Origin: Paenibacillus sp. BIHB 4019
GTDB taxonomy: Bacteria > Bacillota > Bacilli > Paenibacillales > Paenibacillaceae
Assembly (NCBI RefSeq): GCF_002741035.1
Contig: NZ_CP016808.1
Location: 6,372,501-6,436,500 of the forward strand
Direction: 5' to 3'
Length of the DNA: 64,000 bases
The notes under the pieces: model-generated
The model's database searches: none
What the model was told of the DNA's origin: nothing
The model's input: the letters and a program-made list of their open reading frames with translations, nothing else
Translations under genes and position numbers: made by a program
In this document: positions 45,541 through 54,117 of the stretch, in pieces
How positions within the stretch are numbered: position 1 is the first letter of the stretch
Layout: each line of letters begins with the position of its first letter

Positions 45541-46058
45541 AGCTGAGACACATACAGCGTATGCTCCTTCACTTCAATTACGACAATGCGGACGCCGCTT
45601 GGAATTGGTTCGCCGTCAAAGCTTGCGGCAATTTGATTGGAAAATCCCGCTCCTGCCGGCATTAGCACCTCGCCGCATCCAATCGCCGGAATCGGTACCA
45701 ATACTTCCCCAAGCCGCCCGGTAAAATCATGAATGGAGACGGCTGTTGAATTTTCACTTTCGCTCATCGGCTTCACATATAGGAAATATACGCCTCCGCC
45801 TGCGACGATCGCGACTAATCCAGCAATAACAAGGACTATTCCAGCTGTCAGCGGTGAATATTGTTGCAGCAGCAGCCCTGCGCCGCCAAAGGCGGTAATG
45901 CCGCCTACGAGCGAGGTAGGCTGAAGCCAGCCATACCCCTCGCTGGCGAGAAAATCGAGCGCTCCGTCAAAAGCAGAGCTTAGAAAATCGCCAAATATAA
46001 CGCTTACAATTGCATAAAGCACGCCGCCAAACAGACAGCCCCAGAACAACGCCTCCAC
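45531..46058 (-). CDS. yuaF: NfeD-family membrane protein (YuaF)
   Basis: 175 residues from a GTG at 46058 with GGAGG upstream. Several membrane segments (~3-25, 50-65, 70-93; ALFWGCLFGGVLYAIVSVIF, AGIVLVIAGLVAIVAGGGVY) are followed by the C-terminal OB-fold (TAVSIHDFTGRLGEVLVPIP, GVRIVVIEVKEHTLYVSQLEI in two parts). It is the usual partner of flotillin. Its stop codon falls in the right arm of the last repeat hairpin. The promoter upstream matches the sigma-W type known for yuaFGI. Confidence 0.92.
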   Translation of the reverse strand: MEALFWGCLFGGVLYAIVSVIFGDFLSSAFDGALDFLASEGYGWLQPTSLVGGITAFGGAGLLLQQYSPLTAGIVLVIAGLVAIVAGGGVYFLYVKPMSESENSTAVSIHDFTGRLGEVLVPIPAIGCGEVLMPAGAGFSNQIAASFDGEPIPSGVRIVVIEVKEHTLYVSQLEI

Positions 46059-46110
46059 TTTGTCCTCCCCCTTTCTGCAACCAAATTCTGTTATAACTGT
46101 TTTTATTTAT

Positions 46111-46137
46111 TACGATAATTCCTTGGGATTTGTTTCA
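46111..46137 (-). promoter_or_regulatory. Sigma-W-type promoter of yuaF-floT
   Basis: On the minus strand TGAAAC (46132-46137), 17 bp, then CGTA (46111-46114). This fits the ECF sigma-W consensus (TGAAAC, 16-17 bp, CGTA). The yuaFGI operon of B. subtilis is a known sigma-W target, so the position is convincing. It implies an envelope-stress-responsive flotillin operon. Confidence 0.8.
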
Positions 46138-46301
46138 AAAAAATAAATAAGTCTGCACAATTTGTCCCATATGCTTTGCTATATTTCTTTTTTTCATACT
46201 AATTATTCCTTCGTTTTATGGGAATGTCCTATTTCGCATATCCATAACATAGCAAATGAGTGAAGTCAATCATCTTCCCTCTTTTCGAAATGGTGTTTTA
46301 T

Positions 46302-46309
46302 GCTATAAT
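46302..46309 (+). promoter_or_regulatory. Putative extended -10 promoter of the class A PBP gene
   Basis: TGCTATAAT (46301-46309) is an extended -10 element; the -35 region is poor. It lies ~33 bp upstream of the ATG at 46342, giving a short leader. Confidence 0.5.
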
Positions 46310-46341
46310 AGTTGGGTGTATTGGAGGAGGAGTTAATTCAT

Positions 46342-49300
46342 ATGCAGGAAGATCAACAACCATCATCATCCCGCAGAAGCGGCTGGCGCACATTTGGACT
46401 CGTAACATGGCTAACAGTAAAGTGGCTCTGTTACCTCGTCATATTCGTCGGTTTGCTAACGGGAGGAGCCGTAACGGGCTATGTGGCCTCTTTGGTTAAA
46501 GGAGAAGAAGTACGACCGCGAACTTTAATTGAAGAGAAAATAAACGAAAACTCAGTTACCGGCTTTGTCTTCTTTAATGATGATACCCTTATTGGACAGC
46601 TTCGCACGGAAGAGGATCGTATTCTAGTCGATTACGATGAGCTTCCCCCGCAAGTCATTAACGCCGTGCTTGCGATTGAAGACAATAATTTTGAAACCCA
46701 TTATGGCGTCGATTTAAACGGTTTGGGACGGGCAGTCAAGCAGAAGCTGCTTAATGAAGATACGCAGACGGGCGGCAGTACGCTTACTCAGCAATTGGCA
46801 CGACGCGTATTTCTAAGCCTTGACGTAACCGACAGCCGTAAAGTGAAGGAAATTTTTCTCGCTCTGCGGATGGAGCGCTACTTGACGAAGGAAGAAATTC
46901 TTGCAGCATATTTGAATAAAGTACCATTCGGAAATGGCTCAAGCGGCTACAATTTATATGGAATCAAGGCGGCCGCCAAAGGTGTTTTCGGCATTACCGA
47001 TTTGAGCAAGCTGAACATTGCGCAATCGGCTTATTTGGCCGGACTGCCGCAGCGTCCTTCCGCTTATACCGCATTTAACGGCAAAGGCCAGTTCAATGAA
47101 GGCGGCTTTGACCTCGCCATTGAGCGTCAGGCGACCGTGCTGATGCGGATGCTCCAAACCGGACGCATTACCCAGCAGGAATATGATGAGGCGAAAAAAT
47201 TCGATATTCGCGGATCGCTCGCAAAGCCAGTAGCGAAAGCCTATACGACGTATCCTTATCTCATGCTGGAGGCAGAGCGCCAAGCGGCGGAAGTTATGCT
47301 CATGCAGCAGGACCCGACGCTGACCGTAGCCGATCTTCGCAAGAAGGAAAACGCCGATCTCATAGAAGAAGCGCGCGAGCATTTGCTCCGTGGCGGCTAT
47401 CAGGTGCATACGACGATTGACAAAGACATTTATAAAATGATGCGTGATATCGGCAATGATCCGAGCAACTTTACTCCGGACAGCAAGGAGAAAGGCATTG
47501 AGCAAATTGCTGCCGTTCTCGTCGATCACAAAACCGGAGCGATACTTAGCATGCTGGAGGGCCGTGATTTTTACGAGGAGCAAATGAACTTTGCTACTCA
47601 GATGACGCGTCAGCCGGGCTCAACGATGAAACCTATCGCCGCCTATTTGCCAGCCATTGATAAAGGGCTGATTCAACCAGCAAGCATATTGGATGATGCA
47701 CCGATTATTTTGAAAAACAGTGGTTCCAGCTATCATATTCCAAAAAATGCAAATAATCGTTACAGCGGCCTTGTTACCGCTCGCGAAGCGCTCAACCGCT
47801 CGCTTAATTTGCCAGCGCTAAAGATTTTCCTTGATGAGGTTACGATAAAGGAAGCCTGGAAGTTTACTAGAAAGCTCGGCATTACAACGCTGCAGCCAGA
47901 AGATGATGCCGCACAGACCGGCGTTCTTGGCGGACTCAGCATTGGGGTATCTGTTGAAGAATTGACCAGCGCCTATGGCTCGATTCCGAATCAAGGCCTG
48001 TATAATGATTCTTACATGATCGCCAAAATTACGGATGCTAATGGAAAAATCGTCTATGAGCACCAGCATGAGCCGACTCGCGTCTTTTCCGAGCAGACCG
48101 CTTTCCTGATGACGGATATGCTTCGCACCGTTATTTCCAGCCCAAGCGGCACAGCGAATTCCCTGACTTCGCGGCTTAAAAATTACGGCAAAATTCCGTA
48201 CGCGGGTAAAACGGGCTCGACGCAAAACTACGGCGACGTCTGGTTCATGGGCTTCACCCCGGATGTCACGCTTGGGGTATGGGCCGGCTATGAGAAGCCG
48301 ATCTACACGCTCGAAGGCGACAGCCGCAAGCGCGCCCGCGAAATTTGGGCGAAGATGATGAATCAGCTGGCCGATGAGAAGCCGGAGATGTTTGCGACCA
48401 AAGCGTTCAATCAGCCGGATGGCGTTGTTAAAGCAACTGTATCCAGCGCCAGCGGCAAGCTGCCGACTTCATTAACGAGATCAGCAGGCATGCTGGTAAC
48501 CGACTGGTTCAACAAAAAATATATTCCTAAGCAAGCGGATGATGCCCTTGTGAATATGTCATTCATACGCTATAACGGCGTCAATTATGTCGCTCAAGAT
48601 GCAACACCATCTGATTTCATTTCACAGCAGACGGTTATTAAGCGCAAGAAGCCGCTTGACGAGCTTATGGATGAAATCAGCAAAGTGCTTTCCCGCGTTC
48701 CGGCAAGCAGCCGCAGAGCGCTCAGCTATTACTTGCCTACGGATGCAGGCAAAAACGCGCCTTCCAAGGTCGATCCACGCAAGGATGACGGAAGTGCGCC
48801 AAGTGCACCGGGCAATGTGTCACTCACATCGATTGGCCAGGGCGTAGTCAGCCTTTCCTTCTCCGCTCCAGGCCAGAATGATGTCGTTGGCTTCCGGTTA
48901 TATCAGGCTGTTAACGAAGGCTCCTTTAACAAAGTGGGAAATTCCATCCTGCTGGGAGATACTTACAGCGCGAGCTTTACCGTCAGTGCCAGCAATGGCT
49001 ACAGCTTCTATGTAACAGCCGTGGATGTTGCCGGCAAGGAATCGGCACCAAGCCAAATTGTCCGCTTCGGTAAAGCGCCTGTCGCACCTGTTATCCCTGA
49101 TCCGCTTAATCCGGGCCAGCCTCCTGAGGAAGGCGGCGATCCAGGACAGGGTCAAGGTCAAGGACCTGATGTTCGGCCAACGCCGGAAATCGGCTTGACT
49201 GCTCCAGCAGCTCCTGCTGGCCTTTCCGCACAGGGCAATGAGACAGGGATTACCTTGTCTTGGCAGGCAAGCGCAGCTGGCGAGCAGGTTACGGTGTATC

Positions 49301-49467
49301 ATGTGTATTTCGCCGCAGGCAACGATGGCAAATACGTGGAAGTAGGCTCCACCGCAGAGACGAGCTTCGTCTACGCCTCGCCGCTTTCGTCAGGAACGTT
49401 CTACGTGACAGCGGAGAACGCGGTCGGGCAGTCTGCTCCTTCCTCAAAAGCAAGCATTGGCGGTTAA
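46342..49467 (+). CDS. Class A penicillin-binding protein 1A with C-terminal fibronectin type III domains
   Basis: 1041 residues from ATG 46342 (MQEDQQPSSSRRSGWRTFGL), with GGAGGAGG upstream; a longer TTG frame is not needed. One membrane anchor (~27-50). The GT51 transglycosylase (~80-250) has AIEDNNFETHYGVD, TGGSTLTQQLARR and LRMERYLTKEEILAAYLN. The transpeptidase (~370-660) has SxxK in RQPGSTMKPIAAY, SLN in EALNRSLNLPA, and KTG in AGKTGSTQNYGDVWF. Two FN3 modules follow (~800-890, 930-1040) separated by a Pro/Gly-rich linker. It makes peptidoglycan outside the membrane. Confidence 0.95.
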   Translation: MQEDQQPSSSRRSGWRTFGLVTWLTVKWLCYLVIFVGLLTGGAVTGYVASLVKGEEVRPRTLIEEKINENSVTGFVFFNDDTLIGQLRTEEDRILVDYDELPPQVINAVLAIEDNNFETHYGVDLNGLGRAVKQKLLNEDTQTGGSTLTQQLARRVFLSLDVTDSRKVKEIFLALRMERYLTKEEILAAYLNKVPFGNGSSGYNLYGIKAAAKGVFGITDLSKLNIAQSAYLAGLPQRPSAYTAFNGKGQFNEGGFDLAIERQATVLMRMLQTGRITQQEYDEAKKFDIRGSLAKPVAKAYTTYPYLMLEAERQAAEVMLMQQDPTLTVADLRKKENADLIEEAREHLLRGGYQVHTTIDKDIYKMMRDIGNDPSNFTPDSKEKGIEQIAAVLVDHKTGAILSMLEGRDFYEEQMNFATQMTRQPGSTMKPIAAYLPAIDKGLIQPASILDDAPIILKNSGSSYHIPKNANNRYSGLVTAREALNRSLNLPALKIFLDEVTIKEAWKFTRKLGITTLQPEDDAAQTGVLGGLSIGVSVEELTSAYGSIPNQGLYNDSYMIAKITDANGKIVYEHQHEPTRVFSEQTAFLMTDMLRTVISSPSGTANSLTSRLKNYGKIPYAGKTGSTQNYGDVWFMGFTPDVTLGVWAGYEKPIYTLEGDSRKRAREIWAKMMNQLADEKPEMFATKAFNQPDGVVKATVSSASGKLPTSLTRSAGMLVTDWFNKKYIPKQADDALVNMSFIRYNGVNYVAQDATPSDFISQQTVIKRKKPLDELMDEISKVLSRVPASSRRALSYYLPTDAGKNAPSKVDPRKDDGSAPSAPGNVSLTSIGQGVVSLSFSAPGQNDVVGFRLYQAVNEGSFNKVGNSILLGDTYSASFTVSASNGYSFYVTAVDVAGKESAPSQIVRFGKAPVAPVIPDPLNPGQPPEEGGDPGQGQGQGPDVRPTPEIGLTAPAAPAGLSAQGNETGITLSWQASAAGEQVTVYHVYFAAGNDGKYVEVGSTAETSFVYASPLSSGTFYVTAENAVGQSAPSSKASIGG

Positions 49468-49501
49468 ACGTTATTTTTCACAGCTGACTCGTTCTAAAGC
49501 A

Positions 49502-49550
49502 AAAGCTCCGGTTCCGCAACTAACGTTGCATGGAACCGGAGCTTTTTTTA
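49502..49550 (+). terminator. Bidirectional terminator between the PBP gene and acsA
   Basis: Arms AAAGCTCCGGTTCC (49502-49515) and GGAACCGGAGCTTT (49532-49545) with T-run on the right and A-run on the left; serves both converging genes. Confidence 0.9.
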
Positions 49551-49565
49551 AGCTTATCACACAGC

Positions 49566-51290
49566 CTAATCCTCAATCGTAGATAAATCGCCTGTTGGCA
49601 AATTCAGCTCCCATGCCTTCAGAACACGACGCATAATTTTGCCGCTGCGCGTCTTCGGCAGCTTATCCTTGAATTCAATTTCCCGGGGAGCCGCATGTGC
49701 AGACAGGCCCACTTTCACAAACTGGGAAATTTCCGCCTTCAGCTCATCGGATGCCGTGTAGCCTTCACGCAAGGCGATAAAAGCTTTAATGATCTCGCCG
49801 CGCATCGGATCAGGCTTGCCAATGACGCCTGCTTCGGCAACCGCTGGATGCTCAACAAGCTTGCTCTCCACCTCAAACGGCCCTACTCGCTCGCCCGCTG
49901 TATTAATTACATCATCAATGCGGCCCTGGAACCAGAAGTAGCCATCCTCATCGATATAGGCAGAGTCGCCCGATACATACCAGCCCTCCAGATGAAAATA
50001 TTCCGCGTATTTGGCTGGGTTGTTATAAATTTTGCGCATCATCGAAGGCCATGGCGTGCGAATCGCCAAATTGCCCATTCGGAATGGCGGCAGCACATTG
50101 CCTTGATTATCAATGATTGCCGCTTCTACGCCCGGCAGCGGCTTGCCCATTGAGCCTGGCTTTATCGTCATTGACGGGTAATTGCAGATCAGCTGTCCAC
50201 CCGTTTCCGTCATCCACCACGTATCGTGAATGCGCTGCTGATAAACCTTCATCCCCCAGCGAACGACTTCTGGATTGAGCGGCTCGCCCACGCTGAGCAC
50301 ATGACGCAAGCTCGACAAATCGTAGTTCAATACGACGTCATCGCCTGCCCCCATCAGCATGCGGAACGCTGTTGGCGCACTGTACCAGACGGTGACGCCG
50401 TATTTTTGAATGGTCCCATACCAATCTGCCGGGCTGAACCTGCCCCCTCTTACGACAATCGTAGCCGCATTCAGCCATGGGGCAAAAATGCCATAGGACG
50501 TTCCCGTTACCCAGCCCGGGTCGGCGGTGCACCAGTAAATATCATCCTCTTTCAGATCGAGGACAATTTGGCCTGTATATTTATGCTGAATCATTGCATT
50601 TTGTACATGATAGACGCCCTTAGGCTTGCCGGTCGAACCGGACGTATAATGCAAAATAAGGCCATCCTCGCGTCCGAGCCATTCAATGTCGCTATCGGTC
50701 GATGCTTGCTGCATCTCGGCGGCATAATCGACGATTACGTCATCCGTCTGCACCTCATCGCCGTAAACGATAATATGCCGCAGCGATGGAATTTCATCGC
50801 GCTTAATCCGGCTGAGCAGCGCTGGCGTTGTGATAATCGCGGACGCTTCACTGTCCTGCAGGCGGTCCTTGACTGCTGTTTCCATGAACGCTTCAAATAA
50901 TGGGCCGATGACGGCGCCGAGCTTGAGCGCTCCGAGCACGCTGATATACAGCTCAGGCGTTCGCGGCATAAACACGAATACACGCTCGCCCTTCGTTATG
51001 CCGAGCCCCCGCAGCACATTCGCAAATTGATTCGATTGCGCTTGCAGCTGTCCAAACGTATAAGACTCGTCACGCGAGCTGTCGCTGTAATAAAGGGCTA
51101 CCTTATCCCCCTTGCCAACAGATACGTGGCGATCTATCGCTTCATAAGCCATATTCACCTTTCCGGTCTGGTGCCAGCTGAACTGCTGCTCGATCGTTTC
51201 CCATCGGAAGGTTTTTACAGCTTCATCATAATCAACCAGGTTAGAATTATTGGCTATTGCTGGAATTCGCTCTTGATGTAGATCAGACAT
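49566..51290 (-). CDS. acsA: Acetyl-CoA synthetase
   Basis: 574 residues (B. subtilis AcsA is 572). Makes acetyl-CoA from acetate, ATP and CoA in the cytosol. Features are YTSGSTGKPKGVYHVQNAM (P-loop), WWMTETGGQLICNYP, GDSAYIDEDGYFWFQGRIDD and the C-terminal PKTRSGKIMRR, with the Lys that AcuA acetylates. It is divergent from acuA-acuC, the classical arrangement for post-translational control of AcsA. A cre-like site and an extended -10 lie upstream. Confidence 0.96.
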   Translation of the reverse strand: MSDLHQERIPAIANNSNLVDYDEAVKTFRWETIEQQFSWHQTGKVNMAYEAIDRHVSVGKGDKVALYYSDSSRDESYTFGQLQAQSNQFANVLRGLGITKGERVFVFMPRTPELYISVLGALKLGAVIGPLFEAFMETAVKDRLQDSEASAIITTPALLSRIKRDEIPSLRHIIVYGDEVQTDDVIVDYAAEMQQASTDSDIEWLGREDGLILHYTSGSTGKPKGVYHVQNAMIQHKYTGQIVLDLKEDDIYWCTADPGWVTGTSYGIFAPWLNAATIVVRGGRFSPADWYGTIQKYGVTVWYSAPTAFRMLMGAGDDVVLNYDLSSLRHVLSVGEPLNPEVVRWGMKVYQQRIHDTWWMTETGGQLICNYPSMTIKPGSMGKPLPGVEAAIIDNQGNVLPPFRMGNLAIRTPWPSMMRKIYNNPAKYAEYFHLEGWYVSGDSAYIDEDGYFWFQGRIDDVINTAGERVGPFEVESKLVEHPAVAEAGVIGKPDPMRGEIIKAFIALREGYTASDELKAEISQFVKVGLSAHAAPREIEFKDKLPKTRSGKIMRRVLKAWELNLPTGDLSTIED

Positions 51291-51331
51291 TCTATCACTC
51301 TCCCATCAAATCTATTACACCTTTACCGAGT

Positions 51332-51357
51332 GGAATACGCTTACATGGACGATTATA
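51332..51357 (-). promoter_or_regulatory. acsA promoter with cre-like site
   Basis: On the minus strand TGTTATAAT (extended -10; TATAAT at 51352-51357) is followed 5 bp downstream by ATGTAAGCGTATTCC (51332-51346). The latter matches the catabolite-responsive consensus WTGNAANCGNWNNCW with one mismatch at the last base. CcpA repression of acsA is known in B. subtilis, so binding here would block transcription start. Confidence 0.65.
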
Positions 51358-51468
51358 ACATATCTGCTTTATTTTCGACCATGCTTTTCATTTGGCGAAA
51401 TGTTTGCTATAACCATTAGTAGAACAAGCTTTACCATTTAGGCAGCACCACAGAGAGGGGAGTATGCC

Positions 51469-52104
51469 TTGCAGCATCGCAAACATTATCAGCAGGACAA
51501 AATCATACTCGCAGACGGCCGGGAGCTTGTGCTGGAAGGGCCTGTTCCCGCTGAGCAGCTATCACAGCTTATCATGCATCCAGACCTGGATGCGTTTCGC
51601 AGGCCTGCCGAGCAGCATGAGGCGCTTGTGGAAATCGCCGCCTTGGAAGAAGGCCGCATCATTTTGGCCCGGGAAGCTGATCGCATCGTCGGTTATGTCA
51701 CCTTCCATTATCCCGATGAGCTGGAGCGGTGGTCCGAAGGGAATATGGCCGATTTGGTCGAGCTTGGCGCTGTCGAAGTAGCCAATGACTACCGCTCCTA
51801 TGGGCTCGGCAAAAAAATGATCCAGCTCGCCTTCGCGGAGCAGCAAATGGAAAACCTGATTATTTTTACAACGGAATATTATTGGCACTGGGATTTGAAA
51901 AGCACGGGACTCAGCGTCTGGGACTATCGCACGATGATGGAAAAGCTGATGAAGTCTGTCGATATGATTTGGTACGCAACGGATGATCCGGAAATATGCT
52001 CCCATCCCGCCAACTGCCTGATGGTGCGGATTGGCAGCGAGGTTCCGCTGGAATCGATCGAACAGTTTGACCGCGTTCGGTTTCGGCAGCGGTTCATGTA
52101 TTAA
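51469..52104 (+). CDS. acuA: Acetoin utilization protein AcuA (GNAT acetyltransferase)
   Basis: 211 residues from TTG 51469 with GAGGGGAG 6 nt upstream. The GNAT core has VGYVTFHYPDELERWSEGN, LGAVEVANDYRSYGLGKKMI (acetyl-CoA loop) and IIFTTEYYWHWDLKSTGLSV. AcuA acetylates the active-site lysine of AcsA and so shuts it off. Divergent from acsA, and followed 43 bp downstream by acuC. Confidence 0.94.
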   Translation: MQHRKHYQQDKIILADGRELVLEGPVPAEQLSQLIMHPDLDAFRRPAEQHEALVEIAALEEGRIILAREADRIVGYVTFHYPDELERWSEGNMADLVELGAVEVANDYRSYGLGKKMIQLAFAEQQMENLIIFTTEYYWHWDLKSTGLSVWDYRTMMEKLMKSVDMIWYATDDPEICSHPANCLMVRIGSEVPLESIEQFDRVRFRQRFMY

Positions 52105-52147
52105 GGATAGATCGGCGTTATAGGCCGGAGGAGGACGTGATTCGTTT

Positions 52148-53365
52148 ATGCCGTCAAATGCTATTTTTGTGCATCAGCCAGGCTGCTCGCTTTATAAATT
52201 TGGCGAGGAGCATCCTTTTAATCCGATCAGGCTGACGCTTACGGTTGACCTGCTTCAAGCGCTGGGTGCGCTCCCCCAGGAGCATTGGCATGAGACTGAC
52301 CGCCAAGCAAGCAGCCAAATGCTCGCGCTGGCGCATCGCCAGGACTACATAGAAGCGGTTAGGCAGCTCAGCACGCAGGCCCCTGCACCGGAACAACAAG
52401 ACAGCTCCGGGCAATTTGGGCTTAATACGGAGGATACGCCTTTTTTCCCGGGCATGCATGACGCAGCAGCGGCTATCGTTGCTGGTTCCGTAGAAGCGGC
52501 GGAGCAGGTGATGAGCGGCAAGACGCTGCATGCTTATCATATGGCAGGCGGGCTGCATCACGCTTTTCCAGAGCGCGGTTCCGGCTTCTGCGTCTACAAT
52601 GACGCGGCCGTAGCGATTAAGCATTTGCGGGAAACGTATAACGCGAGGGTGCTTTATATTGATACCGATGTCCATCATGGCGATGGGGTGCAGTGGATTT
52701 TTTACAATGATCCCGATGTGTGCACCTACTCTATCCATGAGACGGGCAAGTTTCTATTTCCCGGCACCGGCTATGTGTATGAAAAAGGAACCGATGCGGG
52801 CATTGGCACGTGCTTTAATCTGCCAATGGAGCCTTATACAGAGGACGATTCATGGCTGGAATGCTTCCGCTCCTCTATTACGAAGGTTGCGGCCGCTTTT
52901 AAGCCCGACATTATTATTAGCCAGCATGGCTGCGATGCCCACGCCTATGATCCGCTGTCGCATATTCATTGCAGCATGCGCATTTATAGCGAAATGCCTG
53001 CCATTATCCATGAGCTGACCCATACGTTTGCGGGAGGCAAGTGGGTCGCGCTCGGCGGCGGCGGCTATGACCTGTGGCGCGTCGTTCCGCGTGCTTGGGC
53101 ACTCGTATGGCTAACGATGATCGATCACCCAATCGCCTTGGCGCTTGCCGGCAAAACGGGTGCGGGGCTCAAGGAAGCCGGGTTCACCCCTGAGAGCAAT
53201 CTGCGACTGCCGCAGCAATGGCTCGATAAATGGCAAGAAAGCAGCCCTAGCGGGCTGCCGGAATGGTGGCTGGATGATTTGGCACAAATTCCGCCTATTC
53301 CCCGCCGTAGTGAAATTGAAGCCAAAAATCGTGCTATTTGTGAAATCGCAATACAGGATTTATAA
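52148..53365 (+). CDS. acuC: AcuC protein deacetylase (class I HDAC-like)
   Basis: 405 residues. Features are AYHMAGGLHHAFPERGSGFC (catalytic His pair), VLYIDTDVHHGDGVQWIFYN (metal Asp and His), PDIIISQHGCDAHAYDPLSH (metal Asp) and WVALGGGGYDLWRVVPRAWA. AcuC removes the acetyl group from AcsA and reactivates it. ATG 52148 has GGAGGAGG ~13 nt upstream. The acuB gene that lies between acuA and acuC in B. subtilis is absent here. Confidence 0.95.
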   Translation: MPSNAIFVHQPGCSLYKFGEEHPFNPIRLTLTVDLLQALGALPQEHWHETDRQASSQMLALAHRQDYIEAVRQLSTQAPAPEQQDSSGQFGLNTEDTPFFPGMHDAAAAIVAGSVEAAEQVMSGKTLHAYHMAGGLHHAFPERGSGFCVYNDAAVAIKHLRETYNARVLYIDTDVHHGDGVQWIFYNDPDVCTYSIHETGKFLFPGTGYVYEKGTDAGIGTCFNLPMEPYTEDDSWLECFRSSITKVAAAFKPDIIISQHGCDAHAYDPLSHIHCSMRIYSEMPAIIHELTHTFAGGKWVALGGGGYDLWRVVPRAWALVWLTMIDHPIALALAGKTGAGLKEAGFTPESNLRLPQQWLDKWQESSPSGLPEWWLDDLAQIPPIPRRSEIEAKNRAICEIAIQDL

Positions 53366-53403
53366 GCTGGCGTGGCCGAACAGAGCGGGCTATCTATGAA
53401 AAA

Positions 53404-53500
53404 CTGCGGTGTGAGAAGCTTTGAAGGAAAACTTAAGCGAAGCTTTCCGAGAAACGTTTAAGAGGCTTTCAAGGAAGCCTTCAAAAAAAACTCAAAGCTT
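53404..53500. repeat. Degenerate short repeats between acuC and the NAD(P)H oxidoreductase gene
   Basis: Short imperfect units such as GAAGCTTTGAAGGAAAACTT, GAAGCTTTCCGAGAAACGTT and AGGCTTTCAAGGAAGCCT, each ~22-24 bp, are followed by a run of A (T on the minus strand). They can fold into small stems and may act as a terminator for the minus-strand operon ending at 53518. A 63-codon plus-strand frame over it is not supported. Confidence 0.45.
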
Positions 53501-53517
53501 CCCCCGTTCGCTCCGCC

Positions 53518-54069
53518 TCAAAGCCCGAATGTCTTTTTCAAATGAGCCTCAAGCTTCGCTAAGCCATCTTCCACATCAGGCTCACGCATCGAAGAATAAA
53601 GCGAGAATGTAGGCAGCGGCTTCAGCCCGCAATACTCTTGGGTTTTATGTACGCTGAACAGCACCTCATCCTCGCTTTTCCCTTCCAGAAAGCCCGCTGG
53701 ATCGGAGAAAGCGGCAGCGGACGATCCCCAGGTGAGCGACAGCATATATTTTTTATCGGTAAGCAGTCCTCCCCGGCCAAACTCCGTCGCTTTGCCGAAA
53801 AAGATATTCGGCAGATAAATGTCGTCGATATATTTTTTAAGCAGGCCCGTAATGCTAAACCAATAAATAGGTGTCTGCAAAATAATGACGTCGGCCCATT
53901 GGAATTTTTGAATCTCCTGCTCCACCTCATAGCCCTCTGCAACCGTTGTTGTCTGAACCGCATGCTGGGCAGAAAGCTGTGAAACCGCCGCGGCAACGAG
54001 TGTCTGGGTCAGCTTACCTTGCGCTCTGTCATAATAATCATGTCCGTTCACAATCAAAATGTTCGTCAT
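53518..54069 (-). CDS. Flavodoxin-fold NAD(P)H:quinone oxidoreductase (MdaB/KefF-like)
   Basis: 183 residues. Features are MTNILIVNGHDYYDRAQGKL, EIQKFQWADVIILQTPIYWF, YIDDIYLPNIFFGKATEFGR, MLSLTWGSSAAAFSDP and the FAD-contacting tail. Cytosolic two-electron reductase of quinones or nitro compounds, FAD-bound. It lies 48 bp after the ATP-grasp gene on the same strand without a terminator between, so it may be the last gene of the carrier-protein operon or an independent gene. It could protect the producer against a reactive metabolite; that is inference. Confidence 0.85.
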   Translation of the reverse strand: MTNILIVNGHDYYDRAQGKLTQTLVAAAVSQLSAQHAVQTTTVAEGYEVEQEIQKFQWADVIILQTPIYWFSITGLLKKYIDDIYLPNIFFGKATEFGRGGLLTDKKYMLSLTWGSSAAAFSDPAGFLEGKSEDEVLFSVHKTQEYCGLKPLPTFSLYSSMREPDVEDGLAKLEAHLKKTFGL

Positions 54070-54117
54070 CTGCTTGCAGTCCCCCTGTAGATGTTTAAAA
54101 TGGCAAGCTTGCTTAGG

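Noticed and set aside
53421..53612. 63-codon plus-strand frame after acuC
   Set aside because: Made of the degenerate repeats and the end of the opposite gene; no ribosome binding site.
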